A stretch of DNA of 64,000 bases from the NCBI GenBank assembly GCA_037576215.1, contig JBANDB010000002.1, positions 4,526,001-4,590,000 of the forward strand, read 5' to 3'. Each line of letters starts with the position of its first letter. Position 1 is the stretch's first letter. The translations under genes were made by a program, and so were the position numbers. Source of the DNA: Armillaria gallica (taxonomy: Eukaryota; Basidiomycota; Agaricomycetes; Agaricales; Physalacriaceae). The notes under the pieces were generated by a model, which had not been told where the DNA came from, ran no database searches, and saw only the letters and a list, made by a program, of their open reading frames with translations. Positions 34,971 to 47,592 of the stretch are shown here, one piece after another.

Positions 34971-35804
34971 ATGGTCCAAGTCACTTTCGTCGTTGCTCTT
35001 GTTTCTTTTTGCTTTGGTCTTGTTCACTCCGCACCTGTGGCACTGAAGTCTCGCGCATTCGAGCTTCTTGAGTGGGCATTCTTCGCTATTGAAACCAACA
35101 ACATGCTGACAACTCGTCGGGCAGCTACGCTGATTTCCAAATCTCCGATGGTGTTGCTGGCAAAGCGGCCGCAGAGGCCAATGCCGTCTTTGTTGGCAAG
35201 TCTCACGTTCCCCTTCATTGACGAAGGGCGACTCTGATCATTCATAATTCCCCAGATCCTTTCGATAACGTCGATTTAGCCACCGTTGATAGTCAAACTT
35301 TGGTCTGTCCCATTTCTCTGCTGCGAGTGCCGAAGAAGACTTAGTACTCGAACAGGATGATATGCAAACGATGAGGGAAGCTGCTGAATCCGCCGAAACC
35401 GACGACTTCAATCCGGCCATTGCTGCGGCCAGTGGAGCTGCAGGTGATCATACTGGTCATTCATTTGAACAGCTCACTGAGGTTGTTATCCTAGCCGATG
35501 CTCTACAAGTCGGGAAGATCAAGAACAAGGTCTTGAAGTTGACCGGTGAAGTTCAGGTGCTCAACATCAAAGTCAGTTTCCGCCTTTATATCGTTCATGT
35601 AAGCTTACGGCGTGCTATGCAGATCGCTCAAGCTCAAGCTTCGGGTGATGATACCTCGGATTTGGAGGACTCACTAGCTGAAGAACAGTAAGTAGCAAGT
35701 GTCTGTTAAAGGGACCGGACTGACCATCTCTTAGGACGAAACTTAATACCAACATTGCCACAGATGTAAAGAATGCTGGGCAAACTTCGCAATCAGTTGT
35801 CTGA
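34971..35804 (+). CDS. Small secreted protein, fungal family of unknown function
   Basis: The start is ATG 34971. A clear signal peptide (MVQVTFVVALVSFCFGLVHS followed by AP) precedes about 190 mature residues spread over five or more exons: ADFQISDGVAGKAAAEANAV, FVDPFDNVDLATVDSQTL, QDDMQTMREAAESAETDDFN, ILADALQVGKIKNKVLKLTG, IAQAQASGDDTSDLEDSL and KLNTNIATDVKNAGQTSQ. It is acidic and Ala-rich, mature protein without cysteine, mostly helical. I recall closely similar small secreted proteins from many basidiomycetes and some ascomycetes, with no proven role; effector or cell-wall roles are speculation. The promoter carries a canonical TATA box, unusual in this window, suggesting strong regulated expression. 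Confidence 0.85.
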
Positions 35805-36264
35805 ACGAAGGAAGTGGTCGTCCAGTACATTTACTTGTTCCTGTACACAGGCTAGAACATAGGCTCAATCTGTTAGGCTCATCCGTAAGATCCTGATCAT
35901 TTGAATCTTGCGAACTACAATGGCTCTCGTTTCTTACGTACATAACACCACCGTAGTTAAAGAAACATGCCCTCGTTACCTTCAGTGTCAACGTTGAACG
36001 TTGATGCCTGAATAATATGTCAGTTCACTTACTGTAATGGTGTGTTCTTAGATAACGATTAGCGCCGGCAAGCGGCAGAGCCACATAGAATACTTTAGTG
36101 ATTGTACCTAGCATCCCGCTACTTTGCCTTCTACCCCAACGTTCAACCACTGCAGCAGTAGACCACAACGGCTCCGTGCACATTTATATGCGACTCTTGT
36201 GCCTCCACACATCCCACTCAAGCTATATTCCATCAACCAAGCCCGCCATCGAACATTGTGATAA
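35805..36264. other. Intergenic, no gene seen
   Basis: Spacer between the secreted protein gene and the F-box gene. Short frames only. It presumably holds the 3' UTR of the former and the promoter of the latter. Confidence 0.4.
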
Positions 36265-38001
36265 ATGTCCGCGCCTAATGTAAGACACGTTCGATTTGTT
36301 TCTGTAATATTCTCATCACGCAATTTCTAGTTCAGCTCCTGCGCACAGTGCAGTCATCCTTTCTTGTCCTCTTTCAAAGACAACTTTAGCCTGCTGCACT
36401 CGGCACTCGACGAGACTACGTCTACGTTAGCCACGCTCCTAGGGACGAACAACTATCCAAACCCGGATCAGTATGCAATTCTACGCGCCTCACGGGGCAA
36501 GGTTGAAAACGCCTTGCAAGAAATAGACATGATCATGGAGCATCTCGAGCACGAACGCCGCCGGCTTCGCGACATTCAGGAAAGCCACCGCCGCGTCATG
36601 TCCTCCGTTTGCCACCTCCCAGCTGAAATTCTCTCCAAAATATTTGCGTTGTCCACCAGCTCTTTCTATGATGTATTCGGTCCCAAACTCATGGAAGGGC
36701 CGTGGGCCTTATCCAAAGTTTGCTCCCAGTGGCGGGGGGTGGCAATCGGGTGCTGCCCGGAAATATGGAAGAATATGAACATCGCATTCAATGTGGATCC
36801 AAGGGATCCCGAGGCGTTGTTGCGCTTAGTGTTCTCACGCTGTCGAGCTGGTCCTCTCCATATCCGAATTGGTTACGTAGACAACGTCGTTATCGATCTC
36901 CTTTCGATTGTGATGGAAGAATCGCTCCGCTGGAGGAGCTTTGAAGTTTATTATCCAGACCCGCAGCTTATGGATGCGCTCGGAGCCGTACGAGGGAAAT
37001 TAGACATCCTCGAGTCTCTGAGCCTTCGGCTGTCTAATGACCCTGGCCAAGGGTTCATTACGACGTTTGAGATCGCTCCCAGTTTGAAGACGGTGGAGTT
37101 GATGGGTCAGACGGGGGAGATGCGGGTTTCGTTACCTTTCTCGCGGCTCGTATCCTATATCGATGATAGCTGCCCTCCAGCACCGGGTGCAAGCACTACC
37201 GAATACTTCCTGAATATCCTCAAAAAATCTCCTCGTCTCCTCAAATTGCATGCTGGCTGTTATACATGGTTTCCTGGACAACATCTCACCGTTCACCCAG
37301 TTGTAGAACCCCCGATTGTTCATAAATCGCTGGAAGAGCTGTCGTCATATGACCCTGCGTTGCTTCGAAGTGTTTTACTCCCTGAGCTGAGGGTAGTGAA
37401 GATGGAGATTCCAGACGGGAGAAATTCACTGAGGACACCACTACTTGCGCTACGCGAACTCATTGTCAAGTCCAACTGTTCTTTGACCAGTCTAACATTG
37501 AGAAACATCGGGCTTGGAGATCGGGGGGCCCCATATTGGAGGGATGTTCTAGATTTGACGCCATCTCTAACGAAGTTGGAAGTGGTTATGCGGCATGGTT
37601 TTGGCACGTATACCACGGATTTCCTCTCTGGTTTGGCCAAAGGATTGGCTGAAAAGAGGGAAAACTCAGAAAATCTTCCACGATATGACATTGTGCCGCT
37701 TCTCACTGACCTGACGATCGAGGTTGCCGATGCAGCGCCAGGCTCGATAGTATACTACAGCTTTTTGAACTGCAACTTCGTGGACATGGTCGCATCGAGG
37801 TACCATTCAGCGGCCCTGCGGCGCGTCCGGGTTGTCGCGAAAAGCAACGGCGGCAATGAAGGTACCGACTTTTGGAAGTTTGGGAATGATGAATTCAAGC
37901 GTATGGAGGAACTGAGGACTGACGGACTGAAGATATATGTCTTTGAAGAAATTGGGAGGCGCGGTAAGCAGATAGACCATTTGGTAACAGAAGCAGTATA
38001 G
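36265..38001 (+). CDS. F-box-like domain protein
   Basis: A 15-base first coding exon (MSAPN, ATG at 36265) is spliced through GTAAGA...TTTCTAG to FSSCAQCSHPFLSSFKDNF. The rest is one long exon ending at 38001, total about 560 residues. The N-terminal coiled coil (EHLEHERRRLRDIQESHRRV) is followed by a typical agaricomycete F-box-like motif, VCHLPAEILSKIFALST, with WALSKVCSQWRGVAIGCPE-like continuation and WKNMNIAF. The remaining 400 residues are leucine-rich repeat-like with no clear consensus. F-box proteins pair with Skp1 in SCF ubiquitin ligases. This particular coiled coil plus F-box layout belongs to a hugely expanded agaricomycete family whose substrates are unknown. Confidence 0.88.
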
Positions 38002-38926
38002 GGAGAGATTAGTGATATGTAGGATCACGTTCGGTGTAGTAGGAGTACCAGAGCAGGCAATCATCATGTATTCCTAACGAAAGAACGGGAAGGTTAACGT
38101 TTGTCAACGCAATACAAAGGGACGGCAAAGATGATAACCTTGACAAGAAGGTAGCCAAATGAATCGGCATTTTGCGGAGAAAATATGTGTGTGCTAAGTC
38201 AACAACACGAGGAGGGAGCCGCAGCTACGGACTTCAGGTACGCTCCGGCGTGTCTTATGATGATACCACGCGTGATGAATCTATGTCGTACCCCTTTCCC
38301 GTCAATAAGGTGCGCCGATCCCCGCCAATTGCGCACGGGCCACCCGGTGCGTATAAAAGCTTGGCATTCTCTAGCCACGCCCCAAATGCTTCTTTCGTTT
38401 TTATCCCTATCATCATTTCATCATTTCCTCTCCGTTATCGTTCTCCCACACGACCGCCTACTATCATATATCAGGTAGCGCCTAGAGAAAATTCTCGGTC
38501 CCAATCGTACCGTACCACCGATCCCCCGCTGCTACGTACGCGGACGCGACGCGTAATAGAGCGTGTCATTCTCCGACTCACCATGGTTTTCTCCCCTGTC
38601 ATCATGAACAAGCGGGTATAGAAGATATTGGCGCTTAGTTGCGACGAGTATAGTTTTCCGCCGCGGGCTTACTGAGACCTCAGTTCCTCATTTAAAGAGT
38701 CTCTGAGATATTAATCGCCATTCAAGTTCGTAATGCCAACTGTTGGAGAGAAGCCAAAGTCGGCGAGCAGCATCATTTACGTCTCGCTGAAACAGTGTTG
38801 TCTATAGCTATATTCTTAAAAATCATTTCAAGCGTTCTTGTCATAAGTACAACCCACTAAATCCACATAGTACCTAATAAGGATTAAAAAGTATTAAGCA
38901 TCGGAAGCAAACCAAACCAACTGTCC
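38002..38926. promoter_or_regulatory. Gene-free stretch with an orphan TATA box and mini-ORF
   Basis: A good TATA box (TATAAAAG at 38352) is followed by CT-rich leader-like sequence and an ATG at 38583 that opens only 12 codons (MVFSPVIMNKRV). If the GTATAG after MNKR acts as a donor, a slightly longer peptide is possible. No larger protein is supported. It could be a remnant promoter or a non-coding transcript start. Confidence 0.35.
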
Positions 38927-41900
38927 TTAATCCAGCGTCTCAGCCCCCGCATCCGTAACCTCCACTACCAAACCTTGCAGGTTCTCTTTAATGTGCCGAA
39001 TCCGCTCTTCCATGTCGTCCAGTTTCCTCGTCATCGAGATAATCTCATCGCCGAGCTTCGTCGGTTCGAAATGTCCGTCCGTTACTGCAACGACGGCACC
39101 TTTCCCCGCTGACAACTCGTCCCATAGTGCAGTAACCACACCGTGGATCCACTTCTCTCGCTCCTCTGTCGTCTGCACCACCTTCCGTCTCCCAGATTCG
39201 GCTTTGTATCCCATCCGTGCCAGCGTCCATATGTTACTTATAACAAGAAGCACGATGACGAATATCAGAATAGTCGTAGAAGATGATTGGTCCCAAGCGT
39301 CCCCGATGAGCTCCAGAGCGCCTTTGGTACTCTGTTTAGCTACAGATGCTGCACCTTCAAAGGTATCCCAGGCCCATTGTAAACCACGGCGATTACGTTC
39401 ACGTTCACGCTGTTTGCGGCCTTCTTCTGATGTCGGTTCAAGCGTGGGTTGCTTGACATCCGCAGCGGTAACAGGTTCGACGAGCGCCAGGGCAGCTGGA
39501 TCCACGCCTTCAGGCACAAACTCGGATTGGTGCTCTCCAATATAGGCACGCATAGCTTTCTCCAGATCAGCATGGTACACCTTCTGGCCGTCAATGGCCG
39601 ATCTCTCGATGATTCCTATATGTGATTCATAAACAAATCGGAAGGGGAATAGCGACAGAAAATCTCACCCTTAATGAAACTTCTTCCAGTCCACTCAACC
39701 TGGGTAGTCACGATCACTTTAGTAGACATGGCACTGGCCCACATAATGCAAGTCCTCGTCTTCACTGAAAAGACACCGCCGCTGGGAACGTCTGGTGTCC
39801 GTGTCGTCGTGACGGTGACAACATAATCATCAAAGTCACAGTGCTCAGTCTCGTCGTGAATTTCGCACTTTGTCTGTTTCGGTCCAACACTGTTGTTTAG
39901 CGGCTTGATGTACGACATGTTTCGGCCAAGGAGTTTGGAGCCAGGCTCGATCGGTGCCCAATCAGATACTTGTATATCTGTCGACCTGTTAGGGTGGTCT
40001 AGATATTATACAAAAGAATGACGCACCTATAAGCTTTTGATTGACAACCAAAAACTCCTTCATGAACCCACTCGCGAACATAAGATTGTATATCCGTTCG
40101 GGAGTGCCTGGTATGATCATCTCCAAAGCCTTCTCGGAATAATGTGTCCCGTCCTTGCCGCATTGGCACTGCGTCACCTTTTTCTTGACGGTCCCAACTT
40201 GCTTACCGACGATCACGGCATCACCATTGACGCCGCCGCCGATAATAGTTCCTTCAATAATCTGATCAACGGCTTGTTCCACTGATCCTGAACCGAGACT
40301 CTGTGTGTCTTCAGGCCGAGCAAGGCGCCAGATATTGTAGATGACATCAAACGTCGTGTCTCTGGATAAAAAGGAAGCAAAGTTATACTTGGCTTGACGC
40401 GTCGTGATCTGGATGGCGTTGGGTATCACAAAAGCGGTCATCTTCTTCTCCAAGGCGATGATTTCGTAAATAGGTATAGAAAGCTGCCAAAAACGTTGCA
40501 TTACAACTGTCAAGGGAAAGATGTCTGGAATGACTCACATCTGTGATCCATCCAAAGATGTTGGCATGAAAACAAATATGGTTTTCTGATATGTATAGCC
40601 TTCCTTGAATCAGAATCTCCCGTTGTAGCGCGCAGCCGTAATCTGGTAAGACCTTAGTTGGCCGAACACGCACAACAAAGCTCTATGACGCACCTTCGAT
40701 CAAGTAGTCACCCTCTGGTATGGCAGAAAACAATTCATGAAAGTCGGCATTCCTTCTACTACTGGCCACTGCGAAGCCAGTGACGGGTATGTCAGAAGAG
40801 CCCAAGTCCAGGTCCATCAATGGGTCCAGTTCATCTGAATCCTCTTCGTCTTCATCTGAGGTCTCATCCTCCAGTCCTGAGTAATAGTCGGGTCCTCCAC
40901 CGGCCTGGTCATCAGGATACTCGGAATTTATGTCACTGTGAACCGACATCGACTTGCGCCTTGGTGATGCTGTAGATGATCGCTTTGATTTAGGCGAAAA
41001 GTCGGTCGAGCCTGCCCTGGCATGTGAGGAGGTAGAACCTGTGCGGTTCAGGTAGGGTGGCGAGGGCAAGGAAGGTTTCCTTTGGGCAGGAGGACTGAGC
41101 TGGACCTGTTGAGGTGCTGAAAGAACGGGGTTGGCCATTGCCAAACCAGAAGCAGCGATGGCGCTCGCAAGACCTGTTGGTTTTGAAGAGGGGCGTTTCC
41201 ATGGCCGGCTTGCCGGCTTCTTCTGATTCTGGCCATTTTGTGGTGTGATCACGGAGTTAACCGAAGTGGTGTCAGAGTCTCGAGACGCTGCAAGGAACGT
41301 CTTTCCATTCGTTACTGCTGGTCCCATATTTTCTCGTGAACCCGCTGGAATTTCAGGCATCGTTATCGACGTAGGGGACTCCACAATGGCCGCTTTTGAA
41401 GCATCGTCTGCATTTTGACCAGTTGGATTGTCTCCAAGACTGAGGTTCGGTGTCGTGGCAGCTCGGGAATGGGCAGTCGATATGGTGGTGGTGGAGGTAC
41501 GTTTCTCAGGGATTTGTTGGATGATTTACGATGCATCTCGGGGGTAAACGGGGCAGCCAATGTCCCGCCAGCAGGCAAAGGCGGCGTCGTGGAGGTGGTA
41601 TCTTTCGTAAAGGCAGCCGTGAAGGCCTCGCGGAGGCTGGATTTTGATGATGAGGCCGTATTTGGACGTGAAGGAGGTCGTGATTGGGAAGCGGGGGCTG
41701 TCTTTGACGATGAAGTCGCGGGGTCAGCAACATTCGGGGGTATAGGCAGTGCAGATGGGAGTTTTGAAGGCGATGAAGGTGTTCGACGACGGGTGCTATT
41801 GTTTGCAATGCTCTCACTACCGTCTATACCATTGCTACCATTCGCAATGCCATTTTCCTTCTCTTTACGTCCATCGCCCGTCGTCGTCGAACTCGGCGAC

Positions 41901-42169
41901 GGCGGAACGACCATGACACTTGGATTGACGTCCTGCAGCGACCCATTAGGCTGACCGGTATTTATCCTCGAGGCCTGGCCATTTGTTTGTTTTTTGGCTG
42001 GCGAACTGTATGAAAGCAAGCTCCCGGACGGAGACGCGGTTGCGCTGATAGCAGATGAAGTTCGGCTGCGAGGAGCGGGAGAAGGGGACTGGTGGGAGTC
42101 GAAGGAACGATCACGACTATGCGTGGAAGTGGGCGACTTGACGAGCTTGGAGAAAAAATTAGGCGCCAT
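38927..42169 (-). CDS. GRAM-VASt sterol-transfer protein (LAM/Ysp2, Aster-like)
   Basis: The start is ATG 42169 (MAPNFFSKLVKSPTS). About 1,000 residues: a long Ser/Pro-rich disordered half; acidic DETSDEDEEDSDELD; then a GRAM domain (HELFSAIPEGDYLIEG, DYGCALQREILIQGRLYIS, ICFHANIFGWITD, IPIYEIIALEKKMTAFVIPN). A VASt/StART-like lipid-binding domain follows (ALEMIIPGTPERIYNLMFA, MSYIKPLNNSVGPKQTKC, VKTRTCIMWASAMSTKVIV). Then come one membrane helix (TTILIFVIVLLVISNIWTL) and a C-terminal coiled coil (MTRKLDDMEERIRHIKENL). This is the architecture of yeast Lam/Ltc proteins and animal GRAMD1/Aster, ER-anchored proteins that move sterol at ER-plasma membrane contacts. Six exons join in phase. The gene converges on the F-box gene across about 900 bp. 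Confidence 0.93.
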
Positions 42170-42800
42170 TGCGATTACCTGAATCCAATGGCGGGATGAA
42201 GGACGACAACTCCCGGGATCCTATGTCCCAATTATCAGTCACACCGTTACCGTGACATCATACACCTCTTGATTCCGCAATTTTTGGTTAGGTGGTGTCG
42301 TAAGTATTTCCGATAGTACTCCTACAGGTTCATACTAGGCTATATGAATCTCCAAGACCTTTGGCCCTTCTGAATACTTGTAGCAAACCCACCGCAATCA
42401 GCACGGCCAAGCACAACGAAAATTCAACAATCTTCATCAACCCGCCAAAGGGATCCAAGATCTCGTTCGGTTATAGCGCCATTACCCAACATTCCGCTCC
42501 ACTTCGCTTCCATATGTCTGGGAGATTGGTCAAGTGACAACGGCCCCTTCGTACGAATCCTTATCAGCCTACACTCCGGATTTCATTTATGAAGTGTCAT
42601 TGACAATGGAGTCAGCAGTTGCTCCATGATACTGGAGATATGTGGTCGACACCATATTGCCGGATGGGCTTGTCCGAGGCAGCGCACTAGCGACTCAAAA
42701 TTTCGGAGGAAATTCGAAATACTGGAACGCATTATCAGTGATTTTCTAACTGGGTAGTGAATATAGAATGCACCTTGTTTAACGCGTTGACGTACCTAGA
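42170..42800. other. Intergenic, no gene seen
   Basis: Promoter side of the LAM-like gene, then unstructured sequence. No exons or repeats recognised. Confidence 0.4.
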
Positions 42801-43330
42801 GGCTTGTTCCAATTCGACTTCCCAGCTCTTACATATGTACCATCAACCGAGGCTACAAATCTTGATCATCCTTTGTCGTCAGTGTCTGCGTCAAAGACCA
42901 ACACAGATGAATCCCAAAGCATAGCCTTCAGACCTCTCATCCTTTGGGCAAGCTCCATCCCGACACACATTTCCATATTTGTTTCGTTGAAGCGATAGAT
43001 AAGACGCGTACTTTGCCACCAGGGATCTGCACTGCTGCTAAAGAACCAAGGGTTATCAGAGGCCCTGCCCATTTGCACCACAGCAATCCATCCCGAACAA
43101 CACGGTTTCGCCACAAAACACCGAGAGCGAATGAATCAGTAGGTGCGCCACACGCCCCCACCCGAGCTCGAACCTTGAAGCCACTCGCAGAAGAATCCAA
43201 GCCCGTATCCGACATTCCAAAGAACTCGAGTTCAGATGGAACCGTGCCCCACTGGACCCTTCAACGCCTTCATGCGCACTTCTGTTTTACATTTTGCGAA
43301 TGCCGAGAAGTTCATACGACGACCCGCCAC
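42800..43330 (-). pseudogene. Possible relic of a fucose-specific-lectin-like beta-propeller gene
   Basis: On the minus strand, several frames carry fragments such as FALGVLWRNRVVRDGLLW, GPLITLGSLAAVQIPGGKVR and IWKCVSGWSLPKG, followed in another frame by YRFNETNMEMCVG and LWDSSVLVFDADTDDKG. The spacing of LAAVQ...GKVRVL...W...G resembles blades of the fungal fucose-specific lectin (AAL-like) propeller. The frames are interrupted by stops and shifts without splice sites, so if the likeness is real this is a dead copy. A chance resemblance cannot be excluded. Confidence 0.3.
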
Positions 43331-44405
43331 TGACTTGAGGCCTTGAGGCGTCGTTCGAATTCGTCAAGGAAGTTCAAGAATTGTGTAGCTGCTTTTCTAC
43401 AGGTCGAAGCGTCGCCCGTTCATCCCCGTGTGCTGGTACCCTTCTCCATCACGTAGATCGTTTTCTCTCATAAGGCCTGTGCCGAAGTGTTGTCCGCGAT
43501 AGCGGCTCACCTTTCATGCATAATATCCCACAGGTAAGTTCAAGGGACCTGCCCCACTCCATACCAAAACAGTTCTGGCTCCACCTATGGACACGAACAT
43601 TAACAGTGGTACTAGCGAAATCTTTCTACGCACCTAAACGCTCCGTGCTACACCTTTTCCTGATCATTTCCATTTGCATCTGTAACCTCCAGGACCATAT
43701 CTCGATCTTCCAGAAATTCCCTGAGAGAAGAAGCTTTATCCGCCGATAGCGCGTTACCGAAAGGGCGATTTCATATCGATTTTCATCTCGTCTCAACTGA
43801 TAGAGTTTCGCAAAGGTTCGCAACACATTTTACCGGCATCCATCAAGTGCAGTATTGTATGTAGTGTTACGGGATTGTGTGATAACCTGCTGGACGTATA
43901 AGCTGGTATACGTAGACGTTCAAGTAAAATAGACACGCCTTACTATAATCATGCAGCAATGACAATGCATTTCGTCAAAGGTCCTGAGTGTGGCCCTCCG
44001 ACCCTAGAATGCTATGCACTGGGGCGTTTGAATGAAATCGGCGCCACAACGCTTGATAAAGGTGACAGGTCCCGCATGCCTTAAAGTCGATTTTACGGTA
44101 TATTTATGTGGGTGTCAGAACCCAAGCACGCCCGGCAATTTCCGCACCAGGTTTCGTGCAGACCACGATTCAGACCCAATGTTCTCTTAAGCTTGAATAG
44201 TATCAAAGGCTGTTTTTAAATACCGGTACGTCTTTCTTTTCTATGGCAACCAAATGGCAACGCGTTTATTCTTGACTTTTCGCCTTGTTCAGTGTATAGC
44301 ACTATGGCCATGTCTCTTGTAATACCTGTCCCTTGTACTTTGGCAGTACGAACTCTTTAACTGTGTTTGCACCGCGATCTCGACTGCACTGTACATCCAC
44401 CTCCA
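43331..44405. other. Gene-free accessory stretch
   Basis: No convincing exons. Minus-strand fragments near 43,650-43,750 (SSLREFLEDRDMVLEVTDA) might extend the lectin-like relic to the left end of its coding region, but they are not joined to it. The right part leads into the small ORF at 44406. Confidence 0.3.
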
Positions 44406-44851
44406 TGAGCAGAACGTGCTACCTTTTCTCACCTTCTCCTCAAGAACTCGCATCCAAAACCCTTACTTCCAGGGCTCTATCGCGACGCACCATATTTATC
44501 TCCATTCCCCCTGGTCATATTCGCGTCCAATTCTACACCCACGCACGGTATGCCGTAGTCAACAGGCCTCCCTGCATTCAAGCCGACATTCGCCTCTCCG
44601 ACTCGGGTGATCTTGAAGTGCAAACCGTCAAAGACGTGTTCGGCTTGCATAGCTGTGCGGTAAGTAAAGCTTATTCCGTTTTTTCTTCTCGGCTGAATGC
44701 AGTACAGATCATTGACGAACATGGAGAGTTATGTACGAGCACCGAGTCAATCATTTCTTTTCGTGACGTGCTGGAATTCTCCAATCCGAGAGGATGCCTC
44801 AAAGTCACCGGTTGGGACAAGTCAATTCGTCCTATATTTGTATATGACTGA
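44406..44851 (+). CDS. Hypothetical protein (about 148 aa)
   Basis: Open frame from ATG 44406 (MSRTCYLFSPSPQELASKT) to the stop at 44849-44851. It contains IFISIPPGHIRVQFYTHARY, CIQADIRLSDSGDLEVQ and FSNPRGCLKVTGWDKSI. It looks protein-like with beta-strand periodicity and no membrane segment or signal peptide. A potential intron (GTAAGT at 44660) would change the frame, and the read-through frame looks better. No family recognised. Confidence 0.35.
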
Positions 44852-45304
44852 CTGAGTTGGGTAGAACCATACGTCTCTGACTCTGTACGAATGCAACGTG
44901 AAATTCGCTGTGCCGTTCTATCGCTCCTCCCATCCTTGGAGATGCTCCTAACCACCATCTTTGCCATCTTCTGCGATCTGGCTGTATCTATAACTAGCCG
45001 CTCAGTTGCATTCAGGAAGCCTCAAAGAAATAGCGGAATCCAGTAATAACCTATATGAATTCATTGTTTGGAGTAATGTGTAACGCGTTTTAGAATGTGA
45101 GAGGGCTAACGTGAATGGCTCCTCCCATTTTAGCCTCCAATCCGGCAGCACAGGACAAACCCATGGGGATGTTCCCACGACCCTGCCTACCAGGTACCCG
45201 CGAACACCTGCGAACATATTCTGTGGCAATTAGCACATCGCAACCCTTGTCAAATCAGGCGCGCTTCGAGTCTGGTAAAATTTAAGCGAGTGCGGTTGCA
45301 TTCC

Positions 45305-45595
45305 ATGACGTCTATTCGCGTTGCCGGATTTCCCACCAGGACTGAACAGCGAAATATTCGGAAACTCTATGCAAGCCGCGGAAACGGCAATTCTATTGTA
45401 TGGAATTCCGATGGGGCAAAGCGCACCGTCACTCTCTCCGGGTCGTGGGCGTTCAATGTTCGATTATCAGAAGAGGGAAAGGTCGAGGACAGAGAAACAG
45501 GACAAATGGAGTATGCTATGCCTAGGGTCAATAGATTCTCTCCATCTAAGCCTCTTGGCACTGACCGGCCTCCATTCTATCTAGGCACCAAGTAA
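45305..45595 (+). CDS. Hypothetical small protein (about 96 aa)
   Basis: Open frame from ATG 45305 (MTSIRVAGFPTRTEQRNIR) to the stop at 45595, with SIVWNSDGAKRTVTLSGSW and EYAMPRVNRFSPSKP. No introns, motif or family recognised. It may be a chance frame or a final exon of something larger. Confidence 0.25.
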   Translation: MTSIRVAGFPTRTEQRNIRKLYASRGNGNSIVWNSDGAKRTVTLSGSWAFNVRLSEEGKVEDRETGQMEYAMPRVNRFSPSKPLGTDRPPFYLGTK

Positions 45596-45929
45596 TCAGC
45601 TGTAATCACATCAATTGATTCTCCAGCCCGTCGACACGCTACGGATCACCACCGAACAAGCACCGAGAGCAAGGTTTGGGTTGTGAATGGTGAAATGCCA
45701 ATGCTCCGTGACTACTTAATCTGCGATAGCACGACATCTTTAAGGGTCGCATTTCATGCTTGCGGGCTTATGCATAACCGTATCTTCGAGCCTCTAGTGG
45801 AACATCGTCTCTAGCGTTGACATCGCTGTTGCCAGCACCAACACCCGTACGTTCCGATCTCAATCTTCTTTCTCTCGGGGTTTATAATTCACGAGCGCAG
45901 GTTACTCGTTGGCACCCCCCTCGCACATC

Positions 45930-47592
45930 ATGGCAGTTCCTACACACCCCCACTCTCGCATCGTTGGATTTCATCCTAAAAGATGGACGCTCAACGACGA
46001 CGTCGTTCTCTACATCGTACAGCTCATGTGCGTTGGCTCCGCACCATGGACACCGTTTGGCCCTTCGACAAAAGATGTCCGCATGTTGGCCGCATCCTCT
46101 CGTCATCTCAGAAGAATATGTCTTCCCCACGTGTACCGCCGTTATCAGTGGGCGTGGAATAGCGTAACACCCAGAAGATCGGCATTCATGCCCCCAACAC
46201 TATGGACCTACGTAACGTCAGCGCAGCACCTCCTCATCCCTTCTCCTCATCTCACACTTACCCAGGTCCTTCGAACTCGACATCCAAAAGTTCTTCGGGG
46301 GTCACTCCGACCTGGTCATGGACGAAACCCTTCAATTCCCCAAAGCCCTACCAGACAAAATCGCTACCGCCTTTCCCTTGATGAAGAACCTGCGAAGTGT
46401 GTGCTTGTCCCAATTCACAGTCTGCGGTCCCTGGCGAGAGTTATTGGAATCCGTATTTCTCGCGCCCGCTCTTCAATCTCTCGAGATACGTAATTCCCCG
46501 TGGCAGACCTACGCAGAGATATTTGACACACACGACATCTCAACCCCTTCTTTGCGGGAATTCATCTACCACGCCCCGTTCGCGTTGCTACCCGCTAGGA
46601 AGGACAATGCCCGGCGTGGGATGGCCCAACGTGCGGCAGAACTTTCTATCCTGCGCCCCCTGATCCACAGCTTCCGGGCCTCGCTCGAAACGCTCGAGCT
46701 TCCAGCAGAACTCTTTTTTGACTTGTTCGATACAGAGTTCCCCGTCCTCCGCGAACTTCGCGTCGAGGGATATGGACCTTCTGATTCACAATGGGTTCGA
46801 CTGCTCAGGCTCGCGCCACGCTTACGCGTTTTCAATGTGCGTCTGGTCCCGGGAGACGTTCTGGACGAGATGCGTCTCGTAGACCGGATGCCTGAAGCCT
46901 CTGATGTGATCGACAGGCTACACTCCATCAGCCTTTCCAATCCTTCTCCGCGCGACTTGATCTTTCGCTTGCTTCCCTCGACCTTGACGGACCTGTCTCT
47001 GACGACCTATCCGGACCACACTACCACAGCCGATCTCGCGAGGTGCTCCCTTCCCAAGGACATAATATCATGTCCAGACCTGCTCTCCATCCTGAAGAGC
47101 CTTTCCGTGCCACATCTCAGATCCCTCGCCATCTCGTACAAGTGGGACCGCCACCGATCTCAAGAAGAGCTGCTACGGTACATCGCTCGCGCGTTCCCAG
47201 GGTTGGACGTGCTAGAGCTGAATCAATACCATACGCCTGCTAATATGCAGAAGACGTGTATGGTGAGCCACATCAGGAATTTACCGACCCGTAGCAACTG
47301 ACAAGGCGCCTTTTCTTTTTTTTAATAGAAACAAATCAAGGAAACCCTCTCTTCCCTCTCTCGACTGAGATCTCTGCGCTTAAATCTCGGATACATGCAG
47401 ACCGGGCAATGGCTATGCGACACGACTTTGCAATTCGACACGCATACCGCGTGGGACCTGGGGACGTGGATTAAATCGCTGTGTGATATCTCCTTTCTGG
47501 TTATGAAAGCACCGCTGGCGCCCTTTGACCGCCCGTATGGATGGGTGTGGACGTGGAGGACGTACGTAGTGAACGGCAGTGCGCAGTCGTAA
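45930..47592 (+). CDS. F-box/LRR-like protein
   Basis: The start is ATG 45930 (MAVPTHPHSRIVGFHPKRW). The first exon has an F-box-like stretch: LNDDVVLYIVQLMCVG, KDVRMLAASSRHLRRICL, HVYRRYQW. A second, long exon carries FELDIQKFFGGHSDLVMDE, MKNLRSVCLSQFTVCGPW, then leucine-rich repeats (PALQSLEIRNSP, LRELRVEGYGP, LRSLAISYKWDR, PGLDVLELNQYH). After a GTGAGC intron the last exon ends WTWRTYVVNGSAQS. The first junction is unsure: donors at 46,152 or 46,210 with the acceptor at 46,266 give the wrong phase, whereas an acceptor at 46,291 keeps frame. It is likely an SCF substrate adaptor of the agaricomycete F-box expansion. Confidence 0.7.

Noticed and set aside
41415..41954. Plus-strand open frame (179 codons) opposite the LAM-like gene
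   Set aside because: It is the antisense of the Ser/Pro-rich first exon; no splice context or family likeness.
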